This document shows, in pieces, positions 17,449 through 25,886 of a stretch of DNA of 64,000 nucleotides. Origin of the DNA: Vibrio sp. SCSIO 43136 (lineage in GTDB: Bacteria; Pseudomonadota; Gammaproteobacteria; Enterobacterales; Vibrionaceae); the NCBI RefSeq assembly GCF_023716565.1, contig NZ_CP071849.1:1550001-1614000 (forward strand), given 5' to 3'. Below the pieces are notes generated by a model. That model saw nothing but the letters and a program-made list of their open reading frames with translations, did no database searches and was not told the origin of the DNA. Within the stretch, counting starts at the first letter, position 1. Each line of letters starts with the position of its first letter. The position numbers and the translations under genes are program-made.

Positions 17449-17769
17449 TTATACGAAATCTTGACGCATTGGCGTGAAGTTATCGATAAGCACGCCTTTC
17501 TCAAGACACTTAGCACCGTGCATGATGTTTGGCTCTTTGTAAATTGTATCACCAGCAACAACGATCTTAGTTTCGTCGCCTACAGTGAATTCAAACTTAC
17601 CAGACACTACGTAAGTTAGCTGCTCGTGTGGGTGGTTGTGCATAGCTGCGACAGTACCTGTCTCGAAGTACACTTCACAAGTCATCATGTTATCGCTGTA
17701 AGCAAGAACTTTACGTGAAAGACCGCCACCTAGATCTTCAATAACAACGTCTTTGTTGAATACGAACAT
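17449..17769 (-). CDS. KdgF-like cupin (copy 2)
   Basis: 106 residues, a single cupin related to the kdgF gene at 1217. MHNHPHEQLTYVVSGKFEF carries the H-x-H-x3-E/Q metal motif, and MHGAKCLEKG the last histidine. The shared segment DLGGGLSRKVLAYSDNMMTCEV matches DLGGGLKRKIVAYTDDLMAVHV of copy 1 closely. I chose ATG 17769, 8 nt after an AAAAAGG site, over an earlier in-frame start. A TTTGTATTACAAA palindrome 128 bp upstream links it to the alginate and sugar-acid genes. Probably also opens unsaturated uronates, but the substrate could differ. Confidence 0.82.
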   Translation of the reverse strand: MFVFNKDVVIEDLGGGLSRKVLAYSDNMMTCEVYFETGTVAAMHNHPHEQLTYVVSGKFEFTVGDETKIVVAGDTIYKEPNIMHGAKCLEKGVLIDNFTPMRQDFV

Positions 17770-17896
17770 AGTTATAACCTTTTTCTTCCAGTGCACTAAA
17801 GCGTTTGATCGATACGATTAGTGATAATTGTTAGGCAAGCCATCAAAGGCTCACCGATTGAATTTATTCTATGATCAACAAGAACACATTAATCAT

Positions 17897-17909
17897 TTTG
17901 TATTACAAA
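17897..17909. promoter_or_regulatory. Candidate GntR operator, perfect palindrome
   Basis: TTTGTATTACAAA, a perfect 13-bp palindrome upstream of the kdgF2 cupin. It is the clearest copy of the motif recurring at 1808, 38391 and 39704. Confidence 0.55.
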
Positions 17910-18006
17910 TACTATATGAAGTGATGCCGAAAGTAACGTGCTAAGCGCCAAAATGAGATTTAGATCAAACTTATTTACCCGTGACACCTATCAATAACTA
18001 ATACAA

Positions 18007-18036
18007 AAAAGCTCTGCAAATCCATGCAGAGCTTTT
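18007..18036 (-). terminator. Terminator of porin gene
   Basis: AAAAGCTCTGCA (18007-18018) with TGCAGAGCTTTT (18025-18036), 6-nt loop, T-run on the leftward strand. It is about 100 bp past the porin stop, and no gene lies between. Confidence 0.8.
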
Positions 18037-18135
18037 AAGTTGCTAGTTTTTGAACACTAGCGATTAAGGACAGTCACCTAAGCACGTCACTGAGGACTAG
18101 GCAGCAACCATGCACCGCCCTTAATTTTTCTCAGC

Positions 18136-19176
18136 TTAGAAGTAGATACGTGCACCTAGTGCGAATAGGCCTTCGCCATCATTGCTACTGGTGTTGATTC
18201 CAGTCGTTGTGAAGCTTTGAGACTCGCCTTTCTTGTAACCATATTCGCCGTACACACGTGCGTATTGGTTAAACTTGTACTCCCCACCAACGTAGCCGTA
18301 AGTTAAGTCATCTTTGTCACTGTTGGTGCTCTTTTCTTGTACTGTGTACTCAAAACCTGTGTAGATTGAGGTTTTTTCTGCCACTGGTAGTTTTGCAGAT
18401 AGAGATAGAGCGCCTTCATCGATGCTTTGCTCTGGAGTAGAGTCTAGTTTTTCTTGCTTCGCTGCATAGTAAGTCGCAGCGACTACACCACCAGCAATTG
18501 CATATTCTGCTGTGACTTCAGCATAAGTGTTACGTAGATTTACTTTGTCGCCACTCGCAAGCTCGTACTCTTTCGCAGTATCACGACCAGCACCTACATG
18601 TACTAGGAAATCACCAAATTCCTTGGCAACGTATAGCTCAATCAACTGGTGCTTGGTTGCTTCTTGCTCAACACCGTAGTTCGCCGCGAGTTTAAAACCT
18701 TCGCTTTCATAGACGTATTTGATCAATGAGCTATGTAGACCGTCGTTTAGCGTTTTGTAGCGCAGCGCATCACCACCGTAAAAGTAGGTAAAATCCGCAC
18801 CAGAAAAGTCATCTGCAACAGTCCATTGACGACCCATGGTCACCTGACCAAAATCGCCCGCAAGACCCACATAGTGAAGACGGCTGTATAAGTCCAGATC
18901 CGAAGAGCCTGCATACAGACCAAATTCTGCTTTACCAATGGCACGCAGGTTTTCATCAACGTTAAAATCAACAGCGATACCTGCACGTGAAGAACCCGCT
19001 TCTAGTTTTGATTTACTTAGTGCAGATTCAGGATGATCCGAATCAAGGAACTGAGCGCGAAGCTGACCATAAAAGTCAACGCTACCTGCTTCTGACTGGT
19101 GAATATTTACAGCCTGTGCAGCAAAAGAAGAAACTAAAAGAGATGGGATTACCGCTGCTAGAAGTGTTTTTTTCAT
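18136..19176 (-). CDS. Outer-membrane general porin
   Basis: 346 residues with a signal peptide (MKKTLLAAVIPSLLVSSFAAQA). The mature start GSVDFYGQLRAQF, alternating amphipathic strands, a constriction-loop segment (DDFSGADFTYFYGGDALRYKT) and the terminal phenylalanine after ARIYF are those of a 16-strand trimeric Gram-negative porin of the OmpU/OmpC type. I chose ATG 19176 because AGGAAAG precedes it and the signal peptide begins there, not the frame opening 23 codons earlier. Possible route for sugar or uronate oligomers, but no substrate-specific feature (such as KdgM) is seen. Confidence 0.88.
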   Translation of the reverse strand: MKKTLLAAVIPSLLVSSFAAQAVNIHQSEAGSVDFYGQLRAQFLDSDHPESALSKSKLEAGSSRAGIAVDFNVDENLRAIGKAEFGLYAGSSDLDLYSRLHYVGLAGDFGQVTMGRQWTVADDFSGADFTYFYGGDALRYKTLNDGLHSSLIKYVYESEGFKLAANYGVEQEATKHQLIELYVAKEFGDFLVHVGAGRDTAKEYELASGDKVNLRNTYAEVTAEYAIAGGVVAATYYAAKQEKLDSTPEQSIDEGALSLSAKLPVAEKTSIYTGFEYTVQEKSTNSDKDDLTYGYVGGEYKFNQYARVYGEYGYKKGESQSFTTTGINTSSNDGEGLFALGARIYF

Positions 19177-19919
19177 GAAACTTTCCTGTCTGTCATGTTT
19201 TGTAATGCCCCACATATCCGCTGTGGGTTGATTACAAGCTAGCAATTAAGTTCCTTGTCAACAATAGGTATTATATCACACCTATGTAAAAACCTTGTAA
19301 AGACACCATCTATATCCGTTCAATCTTCGTTCAAAATAATTTGACATAAAACTTATTTTCAGGAGAGATTTTGACTACCCATCAGAAATGAAATCTTACA
19401 TTGCAGCAACAAGATAGATAATGTAACCATAAAACAACCAATATTTAAGTGAAATAGTTTAAAAATCGCAGATCTTTAATACATAAAGGGGTTCAATAAA
19501 CTGAATCAATACTTAGAAAGTGTCAATATTTCACATTAAAACAATGTTTTTGATGTGTCTCACATATTTGCATCCTGCCTAGCGAATTAAACTTAATGAT
19601 TCCATGAAGAATCAATCTCCACTCCTCTAAAAAGAACGTATGGAGTCGCTTAAAGCTAACAAGTAAAAGTAGAAGTGCTATTAAATGATACAGAGTGAAA
19701 ATCGTTGACCAATAATTGGGCTTGGATGAAATTCTATGCACTTATAATGTGCATTTTACAACCGACAAGATTTCTCCAACCTCCTTTTTTCAGTATTGGA
19801 AGCGAATGTAAGCCACTGAATAATAAAAGCATTAATTTTAAACTCGAAAAAATTCGAGTTTTGGCATGCGTTATGCTCAGACCAATTCATCGCTCAAGAC
19901 AGCCATGGATGGAATATTT
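19177..19919. other. Long AT-rich intergenic region
   Basis: 743 bp between the divergent porin and kinase/PLP fusion genes. ATAGGT (19264) and ACCTAT (19280) form an inverted repeat in the porin promoter. Short reading frames at 19523-19741 (-) and 19705-19944 (+) have no ribosome sites and overlap each other or the fusion gene. I see no RNA gene or terminator with confidence. Confidence 0.5.
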
Positions 19920-22250
19920 ATGTCGAACTCAATCACCACTGTAGACTACACCACTCAAGAACTTTTACTTCTAGCTCATAAAGCCATTGGCCATTGGGGG
20001 CTAGAGCCTTCTACTGAAATAAGGCTGATCAAACATCGTGAAAACGCAGTATTTAAAATCTTTAGCCGACAAGGTACTTACGCAATGCGTATTCACCGAT
20101 TTGGCTACCATACGGATCAAGAACTGCTTTCAGAACTGCACTGGATACATGCAATCCCAAATGGTGAGCTGTTCACCGCTGATGTGTTACCAACGCTCAA
20201 TGGTGAGCTGTTCCTTAACCTTGCCTTGGAAGTTGGCATGCAACCGCTACAGATCGATTTATTAGAATGGGCAGATGGTGCGCCTATTGCCACTATTGAA
20301 GATGGGTGCGATGACATAGAACTACTCGAATCAACCTACCACCAAGTAGGCCGCTTAATGGCAATGACACACAATCATGCTGAAGAATGGACACCGCCAG
20401 CAGATTTTGAACGTCATAGTTGGGACGAGCAAGGTATCTTTGGGCCAAACTCACTTTGGGGCAACTACCAAGATTTAACCCAACTTAGTGACGAACAAAC
20501 TCAGCTCATCGACAAAGCTTGTCGCCTCGCCCGCAAAGATCTACAACAATACGGTAAAGATTCTGATCGCTATAGCTTGATCCATGCGGATTTCCTGCCA
20601 GAGAACTTACTTAAATCAGACAAAGGCATCTGCCTAATCGATTTTGACGATGCGGGATTTGGTTGGTTGCTGTTTGATATCGCAACGGCAGTATTCCCGT
20701 ACCTAGGGGAAGATCACTTTGAACAGGTGCTTGATGCCATTCTCGTGGGCTACATGGAAGTCCGCCCGATGGATGACAATCACCTAGACAAACTTCCTCT
20801 CTTCCTATTTATCCGCTCAGTAACTTATCTCGGCTGGATGCATACTCGTCGTGACTCTTCTACCGCAAAAGAGATGACAGGCATGGTGATAGAAGCTGCG
20901 ACTGCGCTCGCTGAGCAATACCTTTCTCTTCAGCCACAAGGCTCTATGCTAGGCAGCGCCACCACAGACCTTAATGACTATGATTTGGAAGATCAGTCAC
21001 TTACAACACTGGTAGAACAACGTCGTGCGAGTGTTGGAGGAAGCTTTCTATTCTATAAACAGCCGCTAGTTGCACAGCGAGGCGAAGGTTGCTACTTGTT
21101 TGATCATCAAGACAATGCGTATTTAGACTGCTACAACAATGTGCAAAGTGTTGGCCACGCAAACAGTGCGGTCGCCAATGCAATCTTTGAGCAACTCAAT
21201 CAGGTTAATACTCATTCCCGTTACTTAAACCCAACGCTTTCACACTATGCTAGGCAACTTACATCTACTATGCCCGAAGGACTGGACGTAGTATTTTTTA
21301 CCAACTCAGGCAGTGAAGCCAACGACCTTGCGATGCGAATTGCCACCACTATCAGCGGGCGTTCTGGTGCTCTGGTTATGGATGCGGCATATCACGGCAA
21401 TACTCAGTTGATCGATTGTTTATCGCCAGCGACACATAAACTCAACTACAGACCACTTGCCGAGTTTGTCGCAACCCTCCCTTTGCCAAAAGATGAAACC
21501 GCAATCGATCAGCAGCTTACTGATGCAATAAACGAGTTAGAGGATAAGCAGCACCCAATCGCAGCCTTCATGTGTGACTCCATTTTTGACTCATACGGTG
21601 GGCATATCGCCCCAGAAAACTTCTTTGCTAAAACTTACACCAAAGTAAGGGATAATGGCGGTTACTGCATTGCCGATGAAGTTCAATCAGGGTTTGGCCG
21701 TACTGGGAAAATGTGGGGCTTTGAGCAATATCACGTCGTGCCCGATATGGTGACACTAGGTAAACCTATGGGGAACGGCTACCCAGTGGGCGCTGTAGTA
21801 ACTACCCAAGAGATCGCCGCAAAATTCATGCAGTCCACTGTTTACTTCAATACCTTTGGTGGCAACGCCGTATCTTGCGCTGCTGCTAGTGCGGTACTTG
21901 AACAAATCGAGCAGCAAGATTTGGTAACCAATGCAGCCAAAATGGAGCATCTATTATCGATTGGCCTGCATAACCTTGCCAATCGGTTTAGCTTCATCAC
22001 CAACATTCGTGGCAGAGGTCTGTACTTCAGCTTTGATATCCAGAGTGACGGAGAACCAGATCATCAGCTCGCCAGCTTGATCCCGGATGCGATGAAAGAG
22101 CTCGGCGTACTAGTAGGTCTGACTGGTACAGAAGGTTGTAGTATCAAGATCCGTCCGCCACTCGTGTTTGGTTTGAACGAATGTGAAACGCTTCTGGCTG
22201 CCTTTCAAAAAGTATTTTCACAAATCCATCAGCAAGTTAATGCTGCTTAA
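19920..22250 (+). CDS. APH-type kinase fused to class III PLP enzyme
   Basis: 776 residues in two domains. Residues about 1-340 are an aminoglycoside-phosphotransferase-like (APH/choline kinase) fold with HADFLPEN (about 222) and IDFDD as catalytic and metal motifs. Residues about 360-776 are a fold-type I class III aminotransferase-like domain with the PLP lysine Lys615 in TLGKPMGNGYP. In mammals, separate proteins of these families (hydroxylysine kinase; phosphoethanolamine or phosphohydroxylysine phospho-lyase) act in sequence, so a kinase plus phospho-lyase acting on an amino alcohol or hydroxyamino acid is likely. I chose ATG 19920 (GGATGGAA upstream). Monocistronic with its own terminator. 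Confidence 0.85.
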   Translation: MSNSITTVDYTTQELLLLAHKAIGHWGLEPSTEIRLIKHRENAVFKIFSRQGTYAMRIHRFGYHTDQELLSELHWIHAIPNGELFTADVLPTLNGELFLNLALEVGMQPLQIDLLEWADGAPIATIEDGCDDIELLESTYHQVGRLMAMTHNHAEEWTPPADFERHSWDEQGIFGPNSLWGNYQDLTQLSDEQTQLIDKACRLARKDLQQYGKDSDRYSLIHADFLPENLLKSDKGICLIDFDDAGFGWLLFDIATAVFPYLGEDHFEQVLDAILVGYMEVRPMDDNHLDKLPLFLFIRSVTYLGWMHTRRDSSTAKEMTGMVIEAATALAEQYLSLQPQGSMLGSATTDLNDYDLEDQSLTTLVEQRRASVGGSFLFYKQPLVAQRGEGCYLFDHQDNAYLDCYNNVQSVGHANSAVANAIFEQLNQVNTHSRYLNPTLSHYARQLTSTMPEGLDVVFFTNSGSEANDLAMRIATTISGRSGALVMDAAYHGNTQLIDCLSPATHKLNYRPLAEFVATLPLPKDETAIDQQLTDAINELEDKQHPIAAFMCDSIFDSYGGHIAPENFFAKTYTKVRDNGGYCIADEVQSGFGRTGKMWGFEQYHVVPDMVTLGKPMGNGYPVGAVVTTQEIAAKFMQSTVYFNTFGGNAVSCAAASAVLEQIEQQDLVTNAAKMEHLLSIGLHNLANRFSFITNIRGRGLYFSFDIQSDGEPDHQLASLIPDAMKELGVLVGLTGTEGCSIKIRPPLVFGLNECETLLAAFQKVFSQIHQQVNAA

Positions 22251-22272
22251 ACAATAATCAATTTACAATGTA

Positions 22273-22301
22273 AATCCGGTGTTATTCGCACCGGATTTTT
22301 T
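22273..22301 (+). terminator. Terminator of the fusion gene
   Basis: AATCCGGTG (22273-22281) with CACCGGATT (22289-22297), then a T-run. Confidence 0.88.
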
Positions 22302-22347
22302 CTATTCTAAACTTTATCAATAGACATTAAAAAATTAGGAATCGACG

Positions 22348-23160
22348 ATGAAGCTGTCTGCCCTTCCAATAGTATTGATTTTTGGTTCTTTAACTGCGGT
22401 GGCTGAAACCGAACATTACGTTCGCTTTGAACATCAAGGCAATATTCAGCATGGAAAGCTCGATGGTGCGACCGTCTATCCTATTGAAGGTGACCTGTTT
22501 GGAGAGCACAAAGTCACGAACACACCGCTCGACTTAAACGACATTGAGGTGCTCTTACCCACAACACCTGAAAAGGTATTTGCTGTCGGAATGAATTTCG
22601 CTAGTCATCTCGCATCTCCTTCCAACCAAGCGCCGCCCCTGTTTCTTAAACTGCCTTCATCTTTGATCCTCACAGGAGACACCATTCAAGCCCCCAAAGA
22701 CGCTCGCAATGTGCACTTTGAAGGAGAATTGGTATTGGTGATTGGTAAACAAGTTCGCAATGTTTCGCAGCTGCAAGCCAAACAAGCAATTTGGGGGGTA
22801 ACCGTAGGAAATGACTTGACCGAACGCAATTGGCAAGGTTCAGACTTGCAATGGATGCGAGCAAAAGCCGCAGACGGATTTGGCCCAATCGGTGCGACGA
22901 TTGTCACTGGCGTTGATTATGAAAATGTAGAACTCACCACACGTTTAAACGGCAAAATCGTGCAGCAAGAGAGCACCAAGAATATGATCCACAGCCCCGC
23001 CAAAGTAGTGAGCTATTTAAGCCAATATTTTACGCTCAAACCTGGAGACCTGATCTTTATGGGCACACCGGGACGCACACAGTCGCTCAAAGATAACGAT
23101 GTTATTTCGGTATCTATTGAGCAGGTGGGAGAAGTCAAAAATAAAATTAGGTTTGATTAA
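22348..23160 (+). CDS. Fumarylacetoacetate hydrolase-family protein with signal peptide
   Basis: 270 residues. The core is a FAH fold: VFAVGMNFASH, then Glu125-Gly-Glu127 in HFEGELVLVIG and Asp156 in GNDLTERNWQ as the metal ligands, and FMGTPGRT near the end. FAH enzymes open C-C bonds in acylpyruvates, hydrate dienes or decarboxylate. Unusually, the N-terminus MKLSALPIVLIFGSLTAVAE reads as a Sec signal peptide cleaved after AVA, placing it in the periplasm. GAATCGACG gives a modest ribosome site. Its stop overlaps the convergent HAD gene by 4 bp. Confidence 0.82.
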   Translation: MKLSALPIVLIFGSLTAVAETEHYVRFEHQGNIQHGKLDGATVYPIEGDLFGEHKVTNTPLDLNDIEVLLPTTPEKVFAVGMNFASHLASPSNQAPPLFLKLPSSLILTGDTIQAPKDARNVHFEGELVLVIGKQVRNVSQLQAKQAIWGVTVGNDLTERNWQGSDLQWMRAKAADGFGPIGATIVTGVDYENVELTTRLNGKIVQQESTKNMIHSPAKVVSYLSQYFTLKPGDLIFMGTPGRTQSLKDNDVISVSIEQVGEVKNKIRFD

Positions 23161-23885
23161 TCAGGGTAACGTTTTTGCCAATACCTCAACCCCTCCACAA
23201 CTCCTTGAGCGTGGCTGGCTTTGGCAAGGTACACATTCTCATTTTCTACTAGGTGCTTAACTTCTGGGAAGTGATTGGCGACCAGCACGGCATTAATGCC
23301 TTGCATCGTTAACATTGCCGTATCGTTGGCGGAATCACCAGCCACCACGACTTGATTAGGAGCCAGTTCATACAAAGCCATTAGGTGTTCCAGAGCACTA
23401 GCTTTGTTTATGCCTGCTGGGGTGATATCTAGAAACCAGTCATGTGAATAAGTCATATCCACAGCAAGACTTTGTTCTTCAATCAGAGCTTGAAGCTTGC
23501 TGACTTGCTCTAACGTTAGCTGCCCTTCGTAAGTCACCTTGTAATCACTCTGGTGCTGGGCAACCTGCTTACCCAAAAAGCCCAATGTTGCTAGCACATC
23601 AAGGGTTTGTTCACGATCCCACATTCGCAATCTGTTTTGCCAATCAAGGTCAACCGAGTGCGAGCCACAGTGAAAGACTTGGGTGCCCACATCGCTGATG
23701 ATACTGCTCGCTGTGGGGTAGTCATGCTCTGACAAGCCTCGCTGAATCGATGAAAACGTGCGACCAGTCGAAACCACAAAACGAATATCAGGTGCTACCT
23801 GCATCGCCTGATAAAGGTGTGACACATCTGCGTCGCCACCACCATGAATGGTGCCATCGAAATCACATACTAACATTTTGATCAT
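23157..23885 (-). CDS. HAD-IIB sugar-phosphatase-type hydrolase
   Basis: 242 residues, cytoplasmic. VCDFDGTIHGG is HAD motif I (Asp8, Asp10), VVSTGRTFSS motif II, INKASALEHL the motif III lysine and VVAGDSANDTAML motif IV, with a IIB-type cap between. This is the Cof/sucrose-phosphatase-like group, acting on sugar or cofactor phosphates. It lies upstream of (and on the same strand as) the orphan MalE gene's 3' side, but they read as separate units: malE ends at 23960, 74 bp before this gene begins. Substrate unknown. Confidence 0.8.
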   Translation of the reverse strand: MIKMLVCDFDGTIHGGGDADVSHLYQAMQVAPDIRFVVSTGRTFSSIQRGLSEHDYPTASSIISDVGTQVFHCGSHSVDLDWQNRLRMWDREQTLDVLATLGFLGKQVAQHQSDYKVTYEGQLTLEQVSKLQALIEEQSLAVDMTYSHDWFLDITPAGINKASALEHLMALYELAPNQVVVAGDSANDTAMLTMQGINAVLVANHFPEVKHLVENENVYLAKASHAQGVVEGLRYWQKRYPD

Positions 23886-23959
23886 GCGAGAAACCCTTGC
23901 TTGTTAATACACGAAAGACCCAGCACACCGCTAGGCCTTCCCTTTATACGTGTTCTACC

Positions 23960-25138
23960 CTATTTTAGGATCTGTTTAGCGGCGGTATCTAGCGCCTCTT
24001 TGACCCCTTGCTTGCCTAAGATAGCACTTTCAATCGCCGCCCCTTCGGCAAACCAGTATCCTGTCATTTGCGGGATATTTGGCATGATTTCACCATTCGC
24101 CGCGTTGATCATGGTTGAGCGAATTCTCTCGTCACTTTCAATGATCTTCTGGAACGACTTCAACGCCACAGCGCCTAGTGGTTTATCATCGTTCATGATT
24201 TTTAGTGCGCTGTCTTTGTATAGATAGTTTTCAAAAAACTCTATCACCAAATCTTTGTTCGGACTGGATGCGTTAATACCACCACTAAGCACGCCGACAA
24301 ACGGGTTGCCTTTACCACCATTTAAGGTCGGTAACACTGCTACCCCATAGTTAACCCCACGTTTATCCAAGTTGCCCCAAGACCAAGGACCGTTTATCGT
24401 CATAGCCACTTGCCCTTTACTGAACTCAGATTCCGATACGGAATAGTCCATATCCGGATTCACCACGCCTTGGTTCACCATATCGACAAGAAATTGCAGC
24501 CCTGCAATCCCTGCATCATTGTTCACCCCAGTATGAGCCGCATTATAGCCACCTTCTACTTTCTCAAAAGCGTATGCGCCACCAGCAGAGATCATGGGCC
24601 ATGTAAAGTAAGCATTTTTCACATCCCACATGATGGCTTGCTTACCTTGCGCTTTCATCTGCTTATCAATTTGCGCAAGCTCCTCCCAACTCTTTGGAGG
24701 CTCTGGCAATAGATCTTTGTTGTAAATCAGCGATGGTGTTTCAATCGCTAGGGGGTAGCCATAAATCTTGCCATTCACCGACACCGCATCCCAGCTAAAA
24801 TCCACCAATTTATCCTTAAACTCTTGGCTAGGATTTAACTCATAAAGTAACCCCGATTCAGCGTAACCACCAAAGCGGTCGTGAGCCCAAAAAATCACAT
24901 CTGGACCGCCACCTGTTGCAGCGTGCTGTTGGAATTTCTCTTCCAACGAATCAGGGTGTTGAACAATCACGGCAACTCCAGTGTCTTGCTCAAACTGTTT
25001 GCCGATTTGAGCAAGTCCTTCGTAGGATTTATCCCCGTTGATCCAAATGATGATTTCGCCTTCCTCCATCGCACTGACAGACGGAGCAAGCAAAACAGAA
25101 AGTGTACAAATTGAGAGGGTATTAAGTAGGGCTTTCAT
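23960..25138 (-). CDS. malE: Maltose/maltodextrin-binding protein, orphan
   Basis: 392 residues, closely resembling E. coli MalE along its length: [55 protein letters not shown] and [18 protein letters not shown] (signature stretches). A signal peptide ([23 protein letters not shown]) starts at ATG 25138, preceded by AAGGAATAAATATA; an earlier in-frame start 35 codons upstream is rejected. It captures maltodextrins in the periplasm for the MalFGK2 importer. No malF, malG or malK gene is adjacent, so it must use a transporter encoded elsewhere or be a second, specialised copy. Confidence 0.9.
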   Translation of the reverse strand: MKALLNTLSICTLSVLLAPSVSAMEEGEIIIWINGDKSYEGLAQIGKQFEQDTGVAVIVQHPDSLEEKFQQHAATGGGPDVIFWAHDRFGGYAESGLLYELNPSQEFKDKLVDFSWDAVSVNGKIYGYPLAIETPSLIYNKDLLPEPPKSWEELAQIDKQMKAQGKQAIMWDVKNAYFTWPMISAGGAYAFEKVEGGYNAAHTGVNNDAGIAGLQFLVDMVNQGVVNPDMDYSVSESEFSKGQVAMTINGPWSWGNLDKRGVNYGVAVLPTLNGGKGNPFVGVLSGGINASSPNKDLVIEFFENYLYKDSALKIMNDDKPLGAVALKSFQKIIESDERIRSTMINAANGEIMPNIPQMTGYWFAEGAAIESAILGKQGVKEALDTAAKQILK

Positions 25139-25157
25139 TATATTTATTCCTTCAAAT

Positions 25158-25171
25158 CTGGTCCGAACCAG
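25158..25171. promoter_or_regulatory. Palindrome in malE leader
   Basis: CTGGTCCGAACCAG, an almost perfect 14-bp inverted repeat 20-33 bp before the malE start. Its ATCTGGTCCG half recurs at 29765-29774 before the 885-aa lipoprotein gene. It could be an operator or an mRNA leader hairpin. Confidence 0.4.
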
Positions 25172-25487
25172 TGGATAAGATGTGCTAAGCCCTCTCATCT
25201 TATGAACGTCCCAATGAGATAGAAAATAAATTAAATTAGCCATGATATAGTCAAAATCTATACCAACCTAAGACTAGGCTTAACCGCTACTCCAGAGCCC
25301 TTGATTCAACAGGCCCACTCACCTGAACTAACAAAATTGTTATAAGTTTTGATTAAACAGATATGTGATTTGTGGCTCAATGAGAATGTACCTTCCTATT
25401 GGGGACAGACACCTAAATCAATAGCTATCAATAGGACCAGCCGCTTCGTTTACGAGATAATGAAACAAGGACAGACACCGATGCTCT

Positions 25488-25565
25488 ATGGCTGAAACTC
25501 CACGTTTCGCTGTGATGCAGTTCCATCAGTTCGTTCCTGCGATCGTAGAAGCGCTAACGAAATAA
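25488..25565 (+). pseudogene. Possible gene remnant, 25 codons
   Basis: A 25-codon frame ending just before a strong hairpin and terminator reads MAETPRFAVMQFHQFVPAI then VEALTK. The composition and terminator look like the tail of a real gene whose 5' part is gone, interrupted 18 bp upstream by one of the repeat motifs. No family recognised. Confidence 0.3.
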
Positions 25566-25569
25566 GATA

Positions 25570-25608
25570 GTAGGTTGGTCACTAAGAGTTGCTTAGTGAC
25601 CAACCTAC
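25570..25608. repeat. 17-bp perfect hairpin
   Basis: Arms 25570-25586 and 25592-25608 pair perfectly around AGTTG. No T-run follows directly. It could be a REP-like folded substrate of the nearby transposase or part of a compound terminator with 25616-25641. Confidence 0.6.
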
Positions 25609-25615
25609 CACATAA

Positions 25616-25641
25616 AAAACGAGCTATTTCTGGCTCGTTTT
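25616..25641. terminator. Bidirectional terminator hairpin
   Basis: AAAACGAGC (25616-25624) pairs with GCTCGTTTT (25633-25641), A-run before and T-run after. Confidence 0.7.
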
Positions 25642-25886
25642 CTCGCTTGAAAATGGTCTCCTCAATTTGAGGACACACACCGAATCAAAAACTAGCCTAC
25701 TCGCCCATTTCATTATTAGCTGTTCCTTGATGGAGGACAGGCGCCTAAACCACTCGCTCACGAGAGTTAACACACAAAGTCAAGAACTCCGTCGTTCAGT
25801 AACTTGTAAACAAATATGTCTAAGTTAGTCCAACACAATTGACCAGCATTAGCTGGCGTGGGGTGATTTAAGGTTTTAAGGTGTGC

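Larger units (their letters stand above)
25401..25748 (+). repeat. Four copies of a GGACAGACACC motif left of the transposase
   Basis: GGGGACAGACACCTAAA (25401), AAGGACAGACACCGATG (25467), GAGGACACACACCGAATC (25669) and GGAGGACAGGCGCCTAAA (25732), all in the same orientation. Two inverted copies lie right of the transposase at 26947 and 26978. They bracket the HUH transposase gene and are its likely substrate repeats. Confidence 0.65.

Noticed and set aside
19523..19944. Two short overlapping frames (one on each strand) before the fusion gene
   Set aside because: They overlap each other or the fusion gene, have no ribosome sites and no recognisable sequence.
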